From the NCBI RefSeq assembly GCF_008638345.1, contig NZ_VTVA01000001.1, positions 298,843 through 362,842 of the forward strand: a stretch of DNA of 64,000 bases, written 5' to 3'. Under the pieces are notes generated by a model that did no database searches, had not been told where the DNA came from, and saw nothing but the letters and a program-made list of their open reading frames with translations. The position numbers were made by a program, and so were the translations under genes. Each line of letters starts with the position of its first letter. The stretch's first letter is position 1. Source of the DNA: Pseudomonas saliphila. GTDB lineage: Bacteria; Pseudomonadota; Gammaproteobacteria; Pseudomonadales; Pseudomonadaceae. Of the stretch, positions 19,213 to 31,086 are shown piece by piece.

Positions 19213-20778
19213 ATGCGTCCCATACCCCTGATCAACACAGCCGCGGAAGATCCAGGCGAGGCAGCCAGCACACGGCAGCACTCACCGCTGAGCGCGCCGG
19301 GCGCGTCGAGTCTGCTCGCGCGTGGCCTCAGACGTACGACAGCGCCATGGTCGTTCAAAGGCTGGGCAACAACGTTGGCGGTTGTGTTCCTGGCAAACCT
19401 GCTGGCCGGCTGCGATAAGCCCGACCGCCTGGAGGAGATCCACGAAGAGGGGGTTCTGCGCGTCATCACCCGCAACACCCCCACGACCTATTATCAGGAC
19501 CGTAACGGCGATACCGGCCTCGAGTACGAGCTCAGCAAACGTTTTGCCGACAGCCTCGGCGTGGAGCTGGATCTCACTACCTCCAACACGCTCGACGAAC
19601 TGTACCAGCGCCTCGGTGCCGAGGAAGGCCCGGACCTGGCCGCCGCCGGACTGACCATCAACCCGGCGCGCGAGGGCCAGGTGCGCTTTGCCGAACCCTA
19701 TCTCGACGCCACGCCGCAGGTGGTGTATCGACGCGGCACGCGCCAACCGCGCAACCTCGGAGACATTTACGGTAAACGGGTGATGGTGCTCAAGGGCAGC
19801 ACACTGGCCGACCAGTTACGCGATCTGCAGCTCGAACACCCTGAGCTGATGTTCGAGGAATCAGACAACCTGGAAGTGGTGGACCTGCTGCGGCTGGTCA
19901 ACGATAACGAAATCGATCACGCAGTGGTCTATTCCAACGAGCTGGTCGTCAACCAGGCGTTCTACCCCGCCGTGCGGGTCGGCTTTGATCTCGACCAGCC
20001 CCAACCTATCGCCTGGGTACTGCCGCACAGCAACGACAACAGCTTGCTTGAAGCGGTGTCTGCGTTTTTCGAAACGATCAAGGAGGACGGGACACTGGAT
20101 CAGTTGGTCGAACGCTTCTATGGCCATTCGGATGTGCTCGACTATGTAGGCGCCCGCGCATTCGCTCGGCACATGCAGAACAGACTGCCACGCTTTGAAA
20201 CCCTTTTCCGTCAGGCCGGCGATCAGTACGCACTCGATTGGCGATTGCTGGCCGGCATGGGCTATCAGGAATCTTTATGGGACCCGGACGCACGCTCGCC
20301 CACCGGCGTGCGGGGTCTGATGATGCTCACCCTGCCCACAGCCAAATTTGTCGGCGTGACCAATCGGGTAGATCCAAAGCAAAGTATTTTCGGGGGCGCC
20401 CGCTATCTGGTGTGGGTACGGGATCAGTTATCAACGGATATACCCGAGCCGGACCGGACCTGGTTTGCCCTGGCAGCCTATAACGTCGGCCTTGGCCATC
20501 TCGACGACGCGCGCATTCTGACCCGCAACAACGGCCGCGACCCAAACCGCTGGATCGATGTCAAAGACCATCTCCCGCTGCTGGCCAAGAAGCAGTGGTA
20601 CACCCAGACCCGCTACGGCTACGCCCGCGGTGTGGAACCGGTCAATTACGTGCAGAACATCCGGCGTTACTACGAAATCCTGCAATGGATAACCCAGCCC
20701 CAGTCCGAGACAGGCCGGCTGCCGGACAGCAACTACCATACGCCGGGCATCCTGGAGCAGTTACCGCAGGGGATTTGA
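19213..20778 (+). CDS. mltF: Membrane-bound lytic murein transglycosylase F
   Basis: Outer-membrane lipoprotein that cleaves peptidoglycan to 1,6-anhydro products. The first ATG gives 521 residues with an unusually long front before the lipobox LLAGC near residue 69; no good ribosome-binding site precedes it, so the start is uncertain. An ABC-type substrate-binding-like domain (GVLRVITRNTPTTYYQDRNGDTG) is followed by a lytic transglycosylase domain (LAGMGYQESLWDPDARSPTGVRGLMML, with catalytic Glu in YQESLW; FALAAYNVGLGHLDDAR). Confidence 0.92.
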   Translation: MRPIPLINTAAEDPGEAASTRQHSPLSAPGASSLLARGLRRTTAPWSFKGWATTLAVVFLANLLAGCDKPDRLEEIHEEGVLRVITRNTPTTYYQDRNGDTGLEYELSKRFADSLGVELDLTTSNTLDELYQRLGAEEGPDLAAAGLTINPAREGQVRFAEPYLDATPQVVYRRGTRQPRNLGDIYGKRVMVLKGSTLADQLRDLQLEHPELMFEESDNLEVVDLLRLVNDNEIDHAVVYSNELVVNQAFYPAVRVGFDLDQPQPIAWVLPHSNDNSLLEAVSAFFETIKEDGTLDQLVERFYGHSDVLDYVGARAFARHMQNRLPRFETLFRQAGDQYALDWRLLAGMGYQESLWDPDARSPTGVRGLMMLTLPTAKFVGVTNRVDPKQSIFGGARYLVWVRDQLSTDIPEPDRTWFALAAYNVGLGHLDDARILTRNNGRDPNRWIDVKDHLPLLAKKQWYTQTRYGYARGVEPVNYVQNIRRYYEILQWITQPQSETGRLPDSNYHTPGILEQLPQGI

Positions 20779-20797
20779 TGATGCGCGACGATTAGCC

Positions 20798-20962
20798 TGT
20801 GGGAGGGGCGACTCGCCGCGATTGGTTTCGTGCGATAAGCGCAAAACTCTTTGATTAATTGGCTACAAGCAAAACAATAACTCGTACGCACCGGACTAAC
20901 TGTGTCCAGTTCTGATGGCTTGTGCGGGCTGATAGCAATCGCGGCGAGTCGCCCCTCCCACA
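20798..20962 (+). repeat. REP doublet (REPIN-like inverted pair)
   Basis: Two perfect 27-base copies in opposite orientation, at 20798-20824 and 20936-20962, around a 111-base spacer. Each begins TGTGGGAGGGGCGACTCGCC and continues GCGATTG. The sequence and arrangement match Pseudomonas REP/REPIN elements, which are moved in trans by a RAYT transposase. A third, single copy lies at 63947-63972. It fills most of the 324-base gap between convergent mltF and tadA; no gene is supported there. Confidence 0.88.
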
Positions 20963-21102
20963 AATGCAGCTGGGTGGCGCGTTCGGGCTCGGTAATCAGG
21001 CACAAGCAGACAACTACCGGTACGGTAGAGCGGCGGGGACGAGCAGCGGTTACCCAATGAAAAGATCTCAGGACGCCTCGGGATGTGCCATGAAACATGA
21101 AA

Positions 21103-21561
21103 CTAGCGTTCGCGCCGCGCCTTGAAAAACGCAGTCAGAACAGCAGCGCACTCCTCCTCAAGCACCCCGCCTTCCACTTCGACGCGATGATTCATCCAGG
21201 ACTGCGCCAGAATCTGGCTTCGGCTCATCACCGCGCCCGCGCGGGGCTCGCTGGCGCCAAATACCAGCCGCTTGACCCGGCTGTGAATCAGCAGCCCCGC
21301 ACACATGGTGCAGGGCTCGAGGGTCACGTATAGGGTGGAATCGGGTAAGCGGTAGTTCTGCTGCGTCGCTGCCGCCTGACGCAGCGCGACCATCTCGGCA
21401 TGAGCGCTGGGGTCGTGGCTGGTAATGGGCTGGTTGAAGCCTCTGCCGATTATCTGGCCATCCTGCACCAGAATGGCCCCCACCGGCACCTCGCCACAGG
21501 CGGCGGCCTGTTCGGCCTCCGCCAGCGCGAGACGCATGAAGTCAATATCGGCAGGTTTCAT
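21103..21561 (-). CDS. tadA: tRNA-specific adenosine deaminase
   Basis: Makes inosine at wobble position 34 of tRNA-Arg(ACG). 152 residues with the zinc deaminase motifs SAHAEMVAL (His54, Glu56) and LEPCTMCAG (Cys84, Cys87). DFMRLALAEAEQAAACGEVPVGAILV is the usual N-terminus. Lies directly after cysNC, on the same strand. Confidence 0.95.
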   Translation of the reverse strand: MKPADIDFMRLALAEAEQAAACGEVPVGAILVQDGQIIGRGFNQPITSHDPSAHAEMVALRQAAATQQNYRLPDSTLYVTLEPCTMCAGLLIHSRVKRLVFGASEPRAGAVMSRSQILAQSWMNHRVEVEGGVLEEECAAVLTAFFKARRER

Positions 21562-21564
21562 AGG

Positions 21565-23472
21565 TCAGATCAGTGACCGCTCACGGAGCAGACCGATCAC
21601 CTTGTCCACGCAACTCTCAAGATCCATCTCCGCGGTATTCAGCACCAGCGCTGCTTCCTCGGGCGCTTCATAGGGATAGGAAACTCCCGGCACGGTGTTG
21701 TCCGCATTCGCAGCGTAGAGACCCGAAGGATCACGTGTCTGACAGACCTCAAGCGGCGCATCCAGATACACCTGCAGGCAGCGCTCCCCCAGAATGTGTT
21801 TGGCAGCCGCGCGGCCTTCTTCGGTCGGTGCCATAAAGGCGCCCAACGCAATAAGCCCCGCTTCATTGAGCTGTCTGGCGATGCGAGCACCCTTCTGCAG
21901 ATTTTCCGCGCGGCCCAGCGCATCCTGGCCGACACCCTTGCTGAGATCCTGACGCAGCACCTTGCCATCCAGTACGTAACAGGCGCGGCCGCTATCGAAC
22001 AGCTTGCGCTCTACTGCGTAGGCAATAGTGCTTTTGCCGGACCCGGACAACCCGGTAAAGAGAACGGTGACCGGCTCCTGACCGAAACGCACAGCGCGTT
22101 CCGATGCGGTCACGTGGGCCAGACGACCATGATGACTACCGCTGGTGTTCTGCCCAAGCAGCCCCTTGGCCACGATCATGCCCGCGCCAACGGTGCCATT
22201 GGTCATGCGGTCGACAACGATGAAGGCGCCCGAGACGTGGTTGGCGCGGTAATCGTCATAGGCGATCGGCCGTTCCAGCGCCAGCTCGACCCGGCCAATC
22301 TCGTTCAATTCCAGCTGCGCAGCAGTCTGCTTTTGCAGCGTATTGACGTTGATCTGGTGCAGTATCCGGGTAAAGGAGCCCGGACTGGTGCTGGTGGCAC
22401 GCTTGATGTCGTATTTGCGGCCCGGCTGCATCGGCTGCTCGGCCATCCACACGATATCGGCTTCGAATTGATCGCCAATCAGCGGCCGGTTATCCACGTG
22501 GGCGAGCATGTCGCCGCGGGAGATATCCACCTCGTCTTCCATGGTCAAGGTCACGGCCTGACCGGGGCCGGCGCTTTCCAGCTCACCGTCGAAGGTCACA
22601 ATGGATTTGACCCGGCTGGTCTTGCCCGAAGGCAGCACCACCAGTTCGTCGCCCTTGTGGACGATGCCGGACGCCACGGTACCGGCGAAGCCGCGGAAGT
22701 TCAGGTTCGGTCGGGTGACCAACTGAACCGGGAAACGCAGATCTGTAAGGTTACGATCGGCCGCAATCTCGACGGTCTCAAGAATCTCCATCAGCGAAGG
22801 CCCGGTATACCAGGGGCTGCGCTCGCTGCGATTGACTACGTTGTCGCCCTTCAGCGCCGACATCGGCACGAAGTGCACGCTGCTGCCGTCCAGCAGCTCC
22901 AGGCCACTGGCGAAGTCGCGGTAATCGTCGCAGATCCGATCGAATACAGTCTCGTCGAATTCCATCAGGTCCATCTTGTTGACGGCGACCACGATGTGCT
23001 TGATGCCCAGCAACGAAGCGATAAAGCTGTGCCGGCGGGTTTGCGTCTGTACGCCGTAGCGCGCATCAATCAGGATGATCGCCAGGTCACAGGTCGAGGC
23101 CCCGGTGGCCATGTTGCGGGTGTACTGCTCATGACCGGGGGTATCGGCGATGATGAATTTGCGCTTGGCAGTGGAAAAGTAGCGATAGGCGACATCAATG
23201 GTGATGCCCTGCTCGCGCTCGGCCTGCAGACCGTCGACCAGCAGCGCCAGGTCAACTTCCTCACCGGTGGTGCCGGACTTCTTGGAGTCGCGGGTGATGG
23301 CTTCCATGTCATCTTCATAGATCATCTTGGAGTCGTGCAGCAAACGGCCGATCAAGGTGCTTTTGCCGTCGTCGACGTTGCCGCAGGTCAAAAAGCGCAG
23401 CAGCTCCTTACGCTCGTGCTGCCCCAGATAGGCCAGGATGTCCTGACTGATAAGATCTGATTGGTGACTCAT
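21565..23472 (-). CDS. cysNC: Bifunctional sulfate adenylyltransferase subunit 1 / adenylylsulfate kinase
   Basis: Sulfate activation: the CysN GTPase part drives APS formation with CysD, and the CysC part phosphorylates APS to PAPS. 635 residues. CysN (about 1-445) has [30 protein letters not shown] and [10 protein letters not shown]; CysC (about 460-635) has [32 protein letters not shown] and DPSGLYA. The fusion is common in Pseudomonas. 21 bases after cysD, with a CGGAGAAT ribosome-binding site. Confidence 0.96.
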   Translation of the reverse strand: MSHQSDLISQDILAYLGQHERKELLRFLTCGNVDDGKSTLIGRLLHDSKMIYEDDMEAITRDSKKSGTTGEEVDLALLVDGLQAEREQGITIDVAYRYFSTAKRKFIIADTPGHEQYTRNMATGASTCDLAIILIDARYGVQTQTRRHSFIASLLGIKHIVVAVNKMDLMEFDETVFDRICDDYRDFASGLELLDGSSVHFVPMSALKGDNVVNRSERSPWYTGPSLMEILETVEIAADRNLTDLRFPVQLVTRPNLNFRGFAGTVASGIVHKGDELVVLPSGKTSRVKSIVTFDGELESAGPGQAVTLTMEDEVDISRGDMLAHVDNRPLIGDQFEADIVWMAEQPMQPGRKYDIKRATSTSPGSFTRILHQINVNTLQKQTAAQLELNEIGRVELALERPIAYDDYRANHVSGAFIVVDRMTNGTVGAGMIVAKGLLGQNTSGSHHGRLAHVTASERAVRFGQEPVTVLFTGLSGSGKSTIAYAVERKLFDSGRACYVLDGKVLRQDLSKGVGQDALGRAENLQKGARIARQLNEAGLIALGAFMAPTEEGRAAAKHILGERCLQVYLDAPLEVCQTRDPSGLYAANADNTVPGVSYPYEAPEEAALVLNTAEMDLESCVDKVIGLLRERSLI

Positions 23473-23493
23473 GTAATTCTCCGGGGTGAGCGC

Positions 23494-24399
23494 TTAGAAA
23501 TAGCCTTGGCGTTTCTTTTCTTCCATCGATCCGGCTTGATCGTGGTCGATCACCCGGCCCTGGCGCTCGGACGTGCGGGTCAGAAGCATTTCCTGAATGA
23601 TTTCCGGCAGCGTGGCAGCGGTGGATTCCACCGCGCCGGTCAGCGGATAACAGCCCAGGGTACGGAAGCGGACCATCTTTTCTTCCGGCACTTCGCCCTC
23701 TTCCAGCGGCATACGTTCGTCGTCAACCATGATCAGCGAACCGTTACGCTCGACCACCGGACGCTTGGCGGCGAAATACAGCGGCACGATGGGAATGCTT
23801 TCCAGATAGATGTATTGCCAGATGTCCAGCTCGGTCCAGTTCGACAGCGGGAACACGCGAATGCTTTCACCCTTGTGCACCTTGCCGTTGTAGATATCCC
23901 ACAACTCGGGACGCTGGTTTTTTGGATCCCAGCGGTGATGCTTGTCGCGGAAGGAATAGACGCGCTCCTTGGCGCGTGACTTTTCCTCATCACGGCGGGC
24001 GCCACCGAAGGCCGCGTCAAAGCCGTACTTGTCCAATGCCTGCTTCAGACCCTGGGTCTTCATCACGTCGGTATGCACCGCGCTGCCGTGGGTGAAGGGT
24101 CCGATGCCCTGCGCCACACCTTCGGGATTTTTGTGAACCAGCAGGTCCAGGTCCATTTCCTCGACGATGCGCTCGCGGAAACTATACATTTCGCGGAATT
24201 TCCAGCCGGTGTCGACATGCATGACCGGAAACGGCAGACGACCGGGGTAAAAGGCCTTGCGGGCCAGATGCAACATGACCGCGGAGTCCTTGCCGATCGA
24301 ATACAGCATCACCGGATTCTGAAACTCGGCGGCCACCTCACGAATGATATGGATGCTTTCGGCTTCCAGTTGCTTGAGATGTGTCAGTTTTTCGAGCAT
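23494..24399 (-). CDS. cysD: Sulfate adenylyltransferase subunit 2
   Basis: ATP sulfurylase catalytic subunit: ATP plus sulfate gives APS. 301 residues from [23 protein letters not shown]. An earlier in-frame ATG (24438) lies inside the proposed -10 hexamer and is rejected. [19 protein letters not shown] is the PP-loop; [20 protein letters not shown] and [14 protein letters not shown] are CysD signatures. Forms an operon with cysNC. Confidence 0.95.
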   Translation of the reverse strand: MLEKLTHLKQLEAESIHIIREVAAEFQNPVMLYSIGKDSAVMLHLARKAFYPGRLPFPVMHVDTGWKFREMYSFRERIVEEMDLDLLVHKNPEGVAQGIGPFTHGSAVHTDVMKTQGLKQALDKYGFDAAFGGARRDEEKSRAKERVYSFRDKHHRWDPKNQRPELWDIYNGKVHKGESIRVFPLSNWTELDIWQYIYLESIPIVPLYFAAKRPVVERNGSLIMVDDERMPLEEGEVPEEKMVRFRTLGCYPLTGAVESTAATLPEIIQEMLLTRTSERQGRVIDHDQAGSMEEKKRQGYF

Positions 24400-24436
24400 G
24401 GCGTACTCACGATGAAGGGCAGTCAGATAGGCCGGC

Positions 24437-24465
24437 ATTGTAACAAAGCCACATGCATCTAATAA
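24437..24465 (-). promoter_or_regulatory. Probable promoter of cysD-cysNC
   Basis: On the minus strand TTATTA, 17 bases, TACAAT, with TG one base before the -10 (extended -10). The flanking AT-rich stretch (24460-24500) would suit a CysB-type activator, though no clear CysB box can be named. Its position sets the cysD start at 24399. Confidence 0.55.
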
Positions 24466-24546
24466 GCTGCCTTTTAATACCTTTAAAGCATAACCATATA
24501 CTGGGCAGGCTGGCGCTGATTCAACAGGACGCGCAAGCGCAGCGGG

Positions 24547-25320
24547 TCAGACCGGGTTATCGATATCGACAAATTCATGCGCTATTCCGAATTGCTCCGC
24601 CAGCTTCTCCCCCAGCGCCTGTACACCGTAACGTTCGGTAGCGTGGTGGCCAGCCGCAAAGAAATGAATGCCATTCTCCCGCGCACTGTGGACCGTCGGC
24701 TCGGATACTTCACCTGTGACAAAGGCATCCATGCCCAGGGCGATGGCTTTTTCGATGTAGCCCTGGGCCGCGCCGGTGCACCAGGCGATACGCTTGATAG
24801 GTCGGTCATTCCCGGCGATATGCAAGGGCGCCCGGCCGAGTACGCGCGTCAGGCTTTCGGTCATTTCACAGGCCGATTGCGGTTTTTCAAGCTCGCCGTG
24901 CAGGCCCACCGAGCGCGGGTTCTCCGGCTCCAGCCCGCCGCGAATCCGCCAGCCAAGCAAGCGCGCAAGCTGGACGTTATTACCCACCTCGGCATGCACA
25001 TCCAGCGGCAGATGATAGGCAAGCAGGCTGATATCGTGATCAAGTAACGCCTTGATACGGTTTTTCTTGATACCGGTCAGCGGAGCGGACTCGCCCTTCC
25101 AGAAGTACCCATGGTGGACCAGCAGCATGTCCGCACCCCGCGCGATAGCGGCGTCAATCAAGGCCTGACTGGCAGTGACGCCGGTAACCAGGCGCTGTAC
25201 TCGATCGCGACCTTCGATCTGCAGCCCATTCGGGCAGTAGTCCTGGAACGCCGCGCTTTCCAGCATGGCATCGCAATAGGCAACCAGGTCGCGACGCGCG
25301 ACCGAGCCTTTTTCGCTCAT
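24547..25320 (-). CDS. NIF3-family protein (YbgI type, dinuclear metal)
   Basis: 257 residues from MSEKGSVARRDLVAYCDAML, with TTGGAG eight bases ahead. NIF3 core motifs are present: DYCPNGLQIEGRD, DMLLVHHGYFWKG (metal-binding His pair), LAYHLPLDVHAEVGNN and AAGHHATERYGV. The length is that of the core without the central PII-like insert. Often labelled GTP cyclohydrolase type 2 homologue, but the physiological role is unclear. Divergent from algW. Confidence 0.88.
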   Translation of the reverse strand: MSEKGSVARRDLVAYCDAMLESAAFQDYCPNGLQIEGRDRVQRLVTGVTASQALIDAAIARGADMLLVHHGYFWKGESAPLTGIKKNRIKALLDHDISLLAYHLPLDVHAEVGNNVQLARLLGWRIRGGLEPENPRSVGLHGELEKPQSACEMTESLTRVLGRAPLHIAGNDRPIKRIAWCTGAAQGYIEKAIALGMDAFVTGEVSEPTVHSARENGIHFFAAGHHATERYGVQALGEKLAEQFGIAHEFVDIDNPV

Positions 25321-25389
25321 GATATTCTCCAACCGATGAACAGATTCTGCATTCTCAGACCCAGACGCAGCCTTTTCAAGAACTCACGC

Positions 25390-25418
25390 TCCACAGGCTC
25401 GCCGCATGTACTTATAAT
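25390..25418 (+). promoter_or_regulatory. Probable sigma70 promoter of algW
   Basis: TCCACA, 17 bases, perfect TATAAT, about 45 bases upstream of the algW ATG in the gap shared with the NIF3 gene. Confidence 0.6.
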
Positions 25419-25463
25419 GGCGGGTTAATCGACTGGCCGACCACGGTCTCAAGGGACAGATTT

Positions 25464-26609
25464 ATGAAGGATCTCGTGCGTAATCTCGCCTGGCCGGTGG
25501 CCTGCGGCCTGCTGGCAGCGCTGCTGATCGTCCAGAAATACCCACACTGGCTCGGCTTGCCGGAAACTAGCAATGTCGCCATCCAGATGGCCCCGCAGGC
25601 CGCCGCTCCGTCGGTCGGCCCTGCCTCCTATAGCGACGCCGTTCAGCGCGCCGCCCCGGCAGTGGCGAGCATCTTCACCAGCAAGGAACTCGAAGGTGAA
25701 ACGAATGGGCAGCAGCGTGGCCGGACCCTGAGGGATTATTCCGACACCATGCCCGCGCCCGCCCGGCGCCAGTCGAGCCTGGGGTCGGCGGTAATCCTGA
25801 GCCCCGACGGCTATCTGCTGACCAATAATCACGTGATCGCCGACGCCGACGAGATTCTGGTGGCCTTGCAGGATGGTCGCGAAGCACTCGCACGGCTGAT
25901 CGGCACGGACCCGGAAACCGATCTGGCGGTACTCAAAATCGATCTGCCCAACCTGCCGGCCGTTACCATCAGCTCCAGCGATGAACTCAGACAGCGCACC
26001 GGCGATGTAGTCATGGCCATCGGCAACCCCTTCGGCCTGGGCCAAACGGTGACCATGGGCATTATCAGCGCCACGGGGCGCAACCAGCTGGGACTGAATA
26101 CCTATGAAGACTTCATCCAGACCGATGCTGCGATCAATCAGGGCAATTCGGGCGGTGCGCTGATCGATGCCCACGGTAACCTGATCGGCATCAATACGGC
26201 GATTTTCTCCCAATCTGGCGGCTCCCAGGGGATCGGTTTCGCCATCCCGGCTCGCCTGGCCTATGAAGTCATGCACGAAATCATCGCGGCTGGCAGGGTC
26301 ATTCGCGGCTGGCTCGGTGTAGAGGTGCAGCCCGTAACGCCCGAGCTGGCAGCCTCGTACAACCTGAAACAGAATGAAGGGATCGTGATTACCGGACTGT
26401 ATCGCGATGGCCCGGCATGGCAGGCAGGGCTGCAACCCGGTGATCTGATCTTGCGTATCGACAATCAACCCGCCAGCAGCGGACGCGACGCCATGAATCA
26501 GGTGGCACGTGCTGATCCTGGCGAAACAGTGACCATGGAGGTCCTGCGCGACGGCAACACCCATACCTTCGTCGCGCAGGTGGGCGTTCGGCCCAGCTTC
26601 AAGCCCTGA
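25464..26609 (+). CDS. algW: Periplasmic serine protease AlgW (DegS family)
   Basis: Membrane-anchored protease that starts cleavage of MucA in the envelope-stress (AlgU/sigmaE) pathway of pseudomonads. 381 residues: one N-terminal anchor (residues 8-24), trypsin-like domain with His123 (LLTNNHVIAD), Asp153 (ETDLAVLKID) and Ser229 (QGNSGGALID), and one PDZ domain (about 275-375; NEGIVITGLYRDGPAWQAGLQPGD spans its core). A single PDZ plus anchor separates it from MucD/DegP. Confidence 0.93.
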   Translation: MKDLVRNLAWPVACGLLAALLIVQKYPHWLGLPETSNVAIQMAPQAAAPSVGPASYSDAVQRAAPAVASIFTSKELEGETNGQQRGRTLRDYSDTMPAPARRQSSLGSAVILSPDGYLLTNNHVIADADEILVALQDGREALARLIGTDPETDLAVLKIDLPNLPAVTISSSDELRQRTGDVVMAIGNPFGLGQTVTMGIISATGRNQLGLNTYEDFIQTDAAINQGNSGGALIDAHGNLIGINTAIFSQSGGSQGIGFAIPARLAYEVMHEIIAAGRVIRGWLGVEVQPVTPELAASYNLKQNEGIVITGLYRDGPAWQAGLQPGDLILRIDNQPASSGRDAMNQVARADPGETVTMEVLRDGNTHTFVAQVGVRPSFKP

Positions 26610-26620
26610 CGGGCCAGCAG

Positions 26621-26639
26621 AGGGGCGTTGATCGCCCCT
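26621..26639. terminator. Possible bidirectional hairpin between algW and hisC
   Basis: Perfect stem AGGGGCG / CGCCCCT with a five-base loop, centred between the convergent stops of algW and hisC. There is no real U tract on either strand, so termination strength is doubtful. Confidence 0.4.
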
Positions 26640-26652
26640 TCGCCTCAGGTCA

Positions 26653-27708
26653 TCAGAGCAGCTGCTTCAGTGCCTCGAGCAGCGCCTGATTCTGTTCTTC
26701 TGTACCGATAGTAATGCGCAGGAACTGGTCAATCCGCGGCGCATTGAAGTGCCGCACTATCACCCGTTGCTCCCGCAAGCCCTGCGCCAGCCCGGCAGCG
26801 TCACATGTGGCATGTCGCGCGAAAATGAAATTGGCCGCGGAAGGCAGCACCTCGAATCCGAGGAGCTGCAGTGCTGTGGCAAGATGCTCGCGACTGCGTA
26901 TGACCGCCTGGCATGTGGCACGGAAATATTCGTCATCCTCAAACGCGGCGACCGATCCGAGGATAGCCAGGCGGTCCAGTGGATATGAATTGAAACTGTT
27001 CTTGATCCGTTCCAGCGCTTCGATAAGATCCGGATGCCCCACCGCAAAACCGACCCGCAACCCTGCCAGTGAGCGCGATTTGGACAGGGTCTGAGTCACC
27101 AGCAGATTGGCATAACGGTCAACCAGGCTGATTGCCGTTTCACCGCCGAAATCGATGTAGGCTTCATCCACCACGACCACCGAGTCAGGGTTGGCCTGCA
27201 GAATCACTTCGATCTTGTCCAGGCCCAACAACACACCGGTAGGCGCATTCGGATTGGGGAAGATAATGCCGCCATTTGGCTGCTGATAGTCTTCTGGGCG
27301 GATACTGAAATCCGCGGCCAACGGCAGGGTTCGAGCTTCGATGCCGTACAGGCCGCAATACACCGGGTAGAAGCTGTAGCTGATATCCGGGAACAGCACT
27401 GGCCTATCGTGCTGGAACAGCGCATGAAAGATGTGCGCGAGCACCTCGTCGGAGCCGTTACCCACAAAAACCTGCTGCGGCGTGACCGAGTGATAATCGG
27501 CGATTGCCGACTTCAAACTGTCGGCGTTGGGCGCAGGATAGAGCCGCAGGCTGGCATCGACGCCGCCGCGTATTGCCTCAAGTACCTGCGGTGACGGACC
27601 GTAGGGATTCTCGTTGGTGTTGAGCTTGACCAGGTTATCCAGCTTCGGCTGCTCGCCCGGAACATAGGGCACCAGATTTTTGACAAAGGGACTCCAGAAG
27701 CGGCTCAC
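26653..27708 (-). CDS. hisC: Histidinol-phosphate aminotransferase
   Basis: PLP enzyme converting imidazole-acetol phosphate and glutamate to histidinol phosphate. 351 residues from a GTG with GAGG eight bases ahead. Fold-type I signatures: [42 protein letters not shown], and the PLP lysine in [17 protein letters not shown]. Third gene of hisG-hisD-hisC. Confidence 0.95.
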   Translation of the reverse strand: MSRFWSPFVKNLVPYVPGEQPKLDNLVKLNTNENPYGPSPQVLEAIRGGVDASLRLYPAPNADSLKSAIADYHSVTPQQVFVGNGSDEVLAHIFHALFQHDRPVLFPDISYSFYPVYCGLYGIEARTLPLAADFSIRPEDYQQPNGGIIFPNPNAPTGVLLGLDKIEVILQANPDSVVVVDEAYIDFGGETAISLVDRYANLLVTQTLSKSRSLAGLRVGFAVGHPDLIEALERIKNSFNSYPLDRLAILGSVAAFEDDEYFRATCQAVIRSREHLATALQLLGFEVLPSAANFIFARHATCDAAGLAQGLREQRVIVRHFNAPRIDQFLRITIGTEEQNQALLEALKQLL

Positions 27709-27792
27709 TGATCAATCCTCGGCATGAAGCGTTGAGCTAAAAGCGCGGGAGCTCAAACCGACGAGCATCCAGCCGATTTTCAGCTCTCGCTG

Positions 27793-29103
27793 TTAATCTT
27801 TGATTCGATATTCTGCGCTGCGCGCATGCGCGGTCAGGCTTTCGCCCCGCGCCAGCACGGATGCGGTTTTCGCCAGTTCCGAGGCGCCCTCTGGTGAGCA
27901 GAAGATCACCGACGAGCGTTTCTGAAAGTCATAGACGCCAAGCGGCGAGGAGAACCGTGCGGTACCGGACGTCGGCAGCACGTGGTTCGGACCCGCGCAA
28001 TAGTCGCCCAGCGCCTCAGGCGTGAAACGACCCATGAAGATGGCGCCGGCGTGACGAATCTTCGGCAACAGCGCGTCCGGATCCGCAACAGACAACTCCA
28101 GGTGTTCCGGAGCAATCCGATTGGACACCTCGATGGCCTGTTCCAGACTGGCAACCTTGATCAGCGCGCCCCGGCTTTCCATCGACACCCGGACCATATC
28201 GCAGCGCTCCAGACTGGACAGCAGCTTGTCGAGACTGGCCTGGACCGCATCGAGAAACGCCGCGTCCGGTGACAACAGGATCGACTGGGCCTTCTCATCG
28301 TGCTCAGCCTGTGAGAACAGATCCATGGCGATCCAGTCCGGATCAGTCTGACCGTCACAGATCACCAGGATTTCCGAGGGTCCGGCGATCATGTCGATAC
28401 CGACCTGACCAAACACCGCGCGCTTGGCAGTGGCCACGTAGATATTTCCAGGCCCGACAATCTTGTCGACCCGGGGGACACTTTCGGTACCGTAGGCCAG
28501 CGCCGCCACCGCCTGGGCGCCACCGATGGTAAACACCCGATCAACACCGGCCAGACAGGCCGCGGCCAATACCAGCTCGTTGATCTCGCCCCGCGGGGTT
28601 GGCACCACCATGACCACTTCACGCACGCCTGCGACCTTGGCTGGGATGGCGTTCATCAGCACCGAGGAGGGATAGGACGCCTTGCCACCGGGCACATAGA
28701 GCCCCGCCCGATCGAGCGGGGTAATCTGCTGACCCAGTACGGTGCCGTCAGCCTCGGTGTAGCGCCAGGACTCCTGACGCTGATGTTCGTGATAGATGCG
28801 AACACGCTCAGCCGCCACTTCCAGCGCGGTGCGCTGTTCCGGCGTGATGCGTTCAAGGGCCAGTTCGAGCCGCTCGCGCCCGAGAATCAGATCGGACATC
28901 TGCGCCACGTTCAGATCGTCAAACCGCGCCGTATACTCGACCACGGCGGCGTCACCACGCTGACGCACAGCGTCAATGATTTCCTCGACGCGCTGGTTCA
29001 CCGCGCGGTCAGATACCCCTTCCCACGCCAGCAGCGTATCCAGATGCTGATTGAAATCGACCTGGTCGGCGTCGAGACGAGCGATTTTCAATGGCGTGTT
29101 CAT
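27793..29103 (-). CDS. hisD: Histidinol dehydrogenase
   Basis: Zinc enzyme oxidising histidinol to histidine in two NAD-linked steps. 436 residues from [17 protein letters not shown]. Signatures: [47 protein letters not shown], and [13 protein letters not shown]. Follows hisG with a 32-base gap. Confidence 0.96.
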   Translation of the reverse strand: MNTPLKIARLDADQVDFNQHLDTLLAWEGVSDRAVNQRVEEIIDAVRQRGDAAVVEYTARFDDLNVAQMSDLILGRERLELALERITPEQRTALEVAAERVRIYHEHQRQESWRYTEADGTVLGQQITPLDRAGLYVPGGKASYPSSVLMNAIPAKVAGVREVVMVVPTPRGEINELVLAAACLAGVDRVFTIGGAQAVAALAYGTESVPRVDKIVGPGNIYVATAKRAVFGQVGIDMIAGPSEILVICDGQTDPDWIAMDLFSQAEHDEKAQSILLSPDAAFLDAVQASLDKLLSSLERCDMVRVSMESRGALIKVASLEQAIEVSNRIAPEHLELSVADPDALLPKIRHAGAIFMGRFTPEALGDYCAGPNHVLPTSGTARFSSPLGVYDFQKRSSVIFCSPEGASELAKTASVLARGESLTAHARSAEYRIKD

Positions 29104-29135
29104 GGGCGCGCTACCTTTGTAAAGAGAGTGACAGA

Positions 29136-29783
29136 TCAAGCAGTTTCAGTGCGGCGCTCGACGGCATCACCGAGCACATCAATCAACGCCTTGATGCGGG
29201 CATGCTTCATCTTCATTGCTGCCTTGTTGACAATCAGCCGCGAGCTGATATGACAGATCAGCTCCTGCGGCTCGAGGCCGTTGGCACGCAGCGTATTGCC
29301 GGTATCGACTACGTCGATGATCTTGTCCGCCAAGCCCACCAGGGGTGCCAGCTCCATGGAGCCGTAGAGCTTGATGATTTCGACCTGGCGCCCCTGTTCT
29401 GCGTAGTAACGCCGCGCCACATTGACGAACTTGGTGGCCACACGCAGCCGTCCCTTGGGCTCGGGCGTATTGACCGGACCTGCAGTCATCAGTCTACAGT
29501 TCGCGATTTTTAGATCCAGGGGTTCATACAGCCCCTGACTGTCGTACTCCATCAGCACATCCTTGCCCGCCACGCCCAGATCGGCGGCGCCGAGCTCCAC
29601 GTAGGTCGGCACATCAGTGGCACGCACAATCAACAGACGTACGTCCGGATCGCTGGTGGGAAAGATCAGTTTACGGCTCTTTTCCAGATCCTCGATCGGT
29701 TCGATGCCGGCGAGCTTCAGCAGCGGCAAGGTATCATCGAGGATACGGCCCTTGGACAGGGCAATTGTCAGACTCTGGCTCAT
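29136..29783 (-). CDS. hisG: ATP phosphoribosyltransferase (short form)
   Basis: First step of histidine synthesis: PRPP plus ATP. 215 residues from [22 protein letters not shown], with GAGGGAG ahead. It lacks the C-terminal regulatory domain of the long form, so by family knowledge it should need HisZ, encoded elsewhere. [17 protein letters not shown] and [12 protein letters not shown] (PRPP site) are clear. Ten bases after murA. Confidence 0.95.
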   Translation of the reverse strand: MSQSLTIALSKGRILDDTLPLLKLAGIEPIEDLEKSRKLIFPTSDPDVRLLIVRATDVPTYVELGAADLGVAGKDVLMEYDSQGLYEPLDLKIANCRLMTAGPVNTPEPKGRLRVATKFVNVARRYYAEQGRQVEIIKLYGSMELAPLVGLADKIIDVVDTGNTLRANGLEPQELICHISSRLIVNKAAMKMKHARIKALIDVLGDAVERRTETA

Positions 29784-29793
29784 TACTGCTCCC

Positions 29794-31086
<1,293 letters not shown>

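Noticed and set aside
21796..23460. 554-residue plus-strand frame opposite cysNC
   Set aside because: Antisense to the clear CysNC fusion; no ribosome-binding site.
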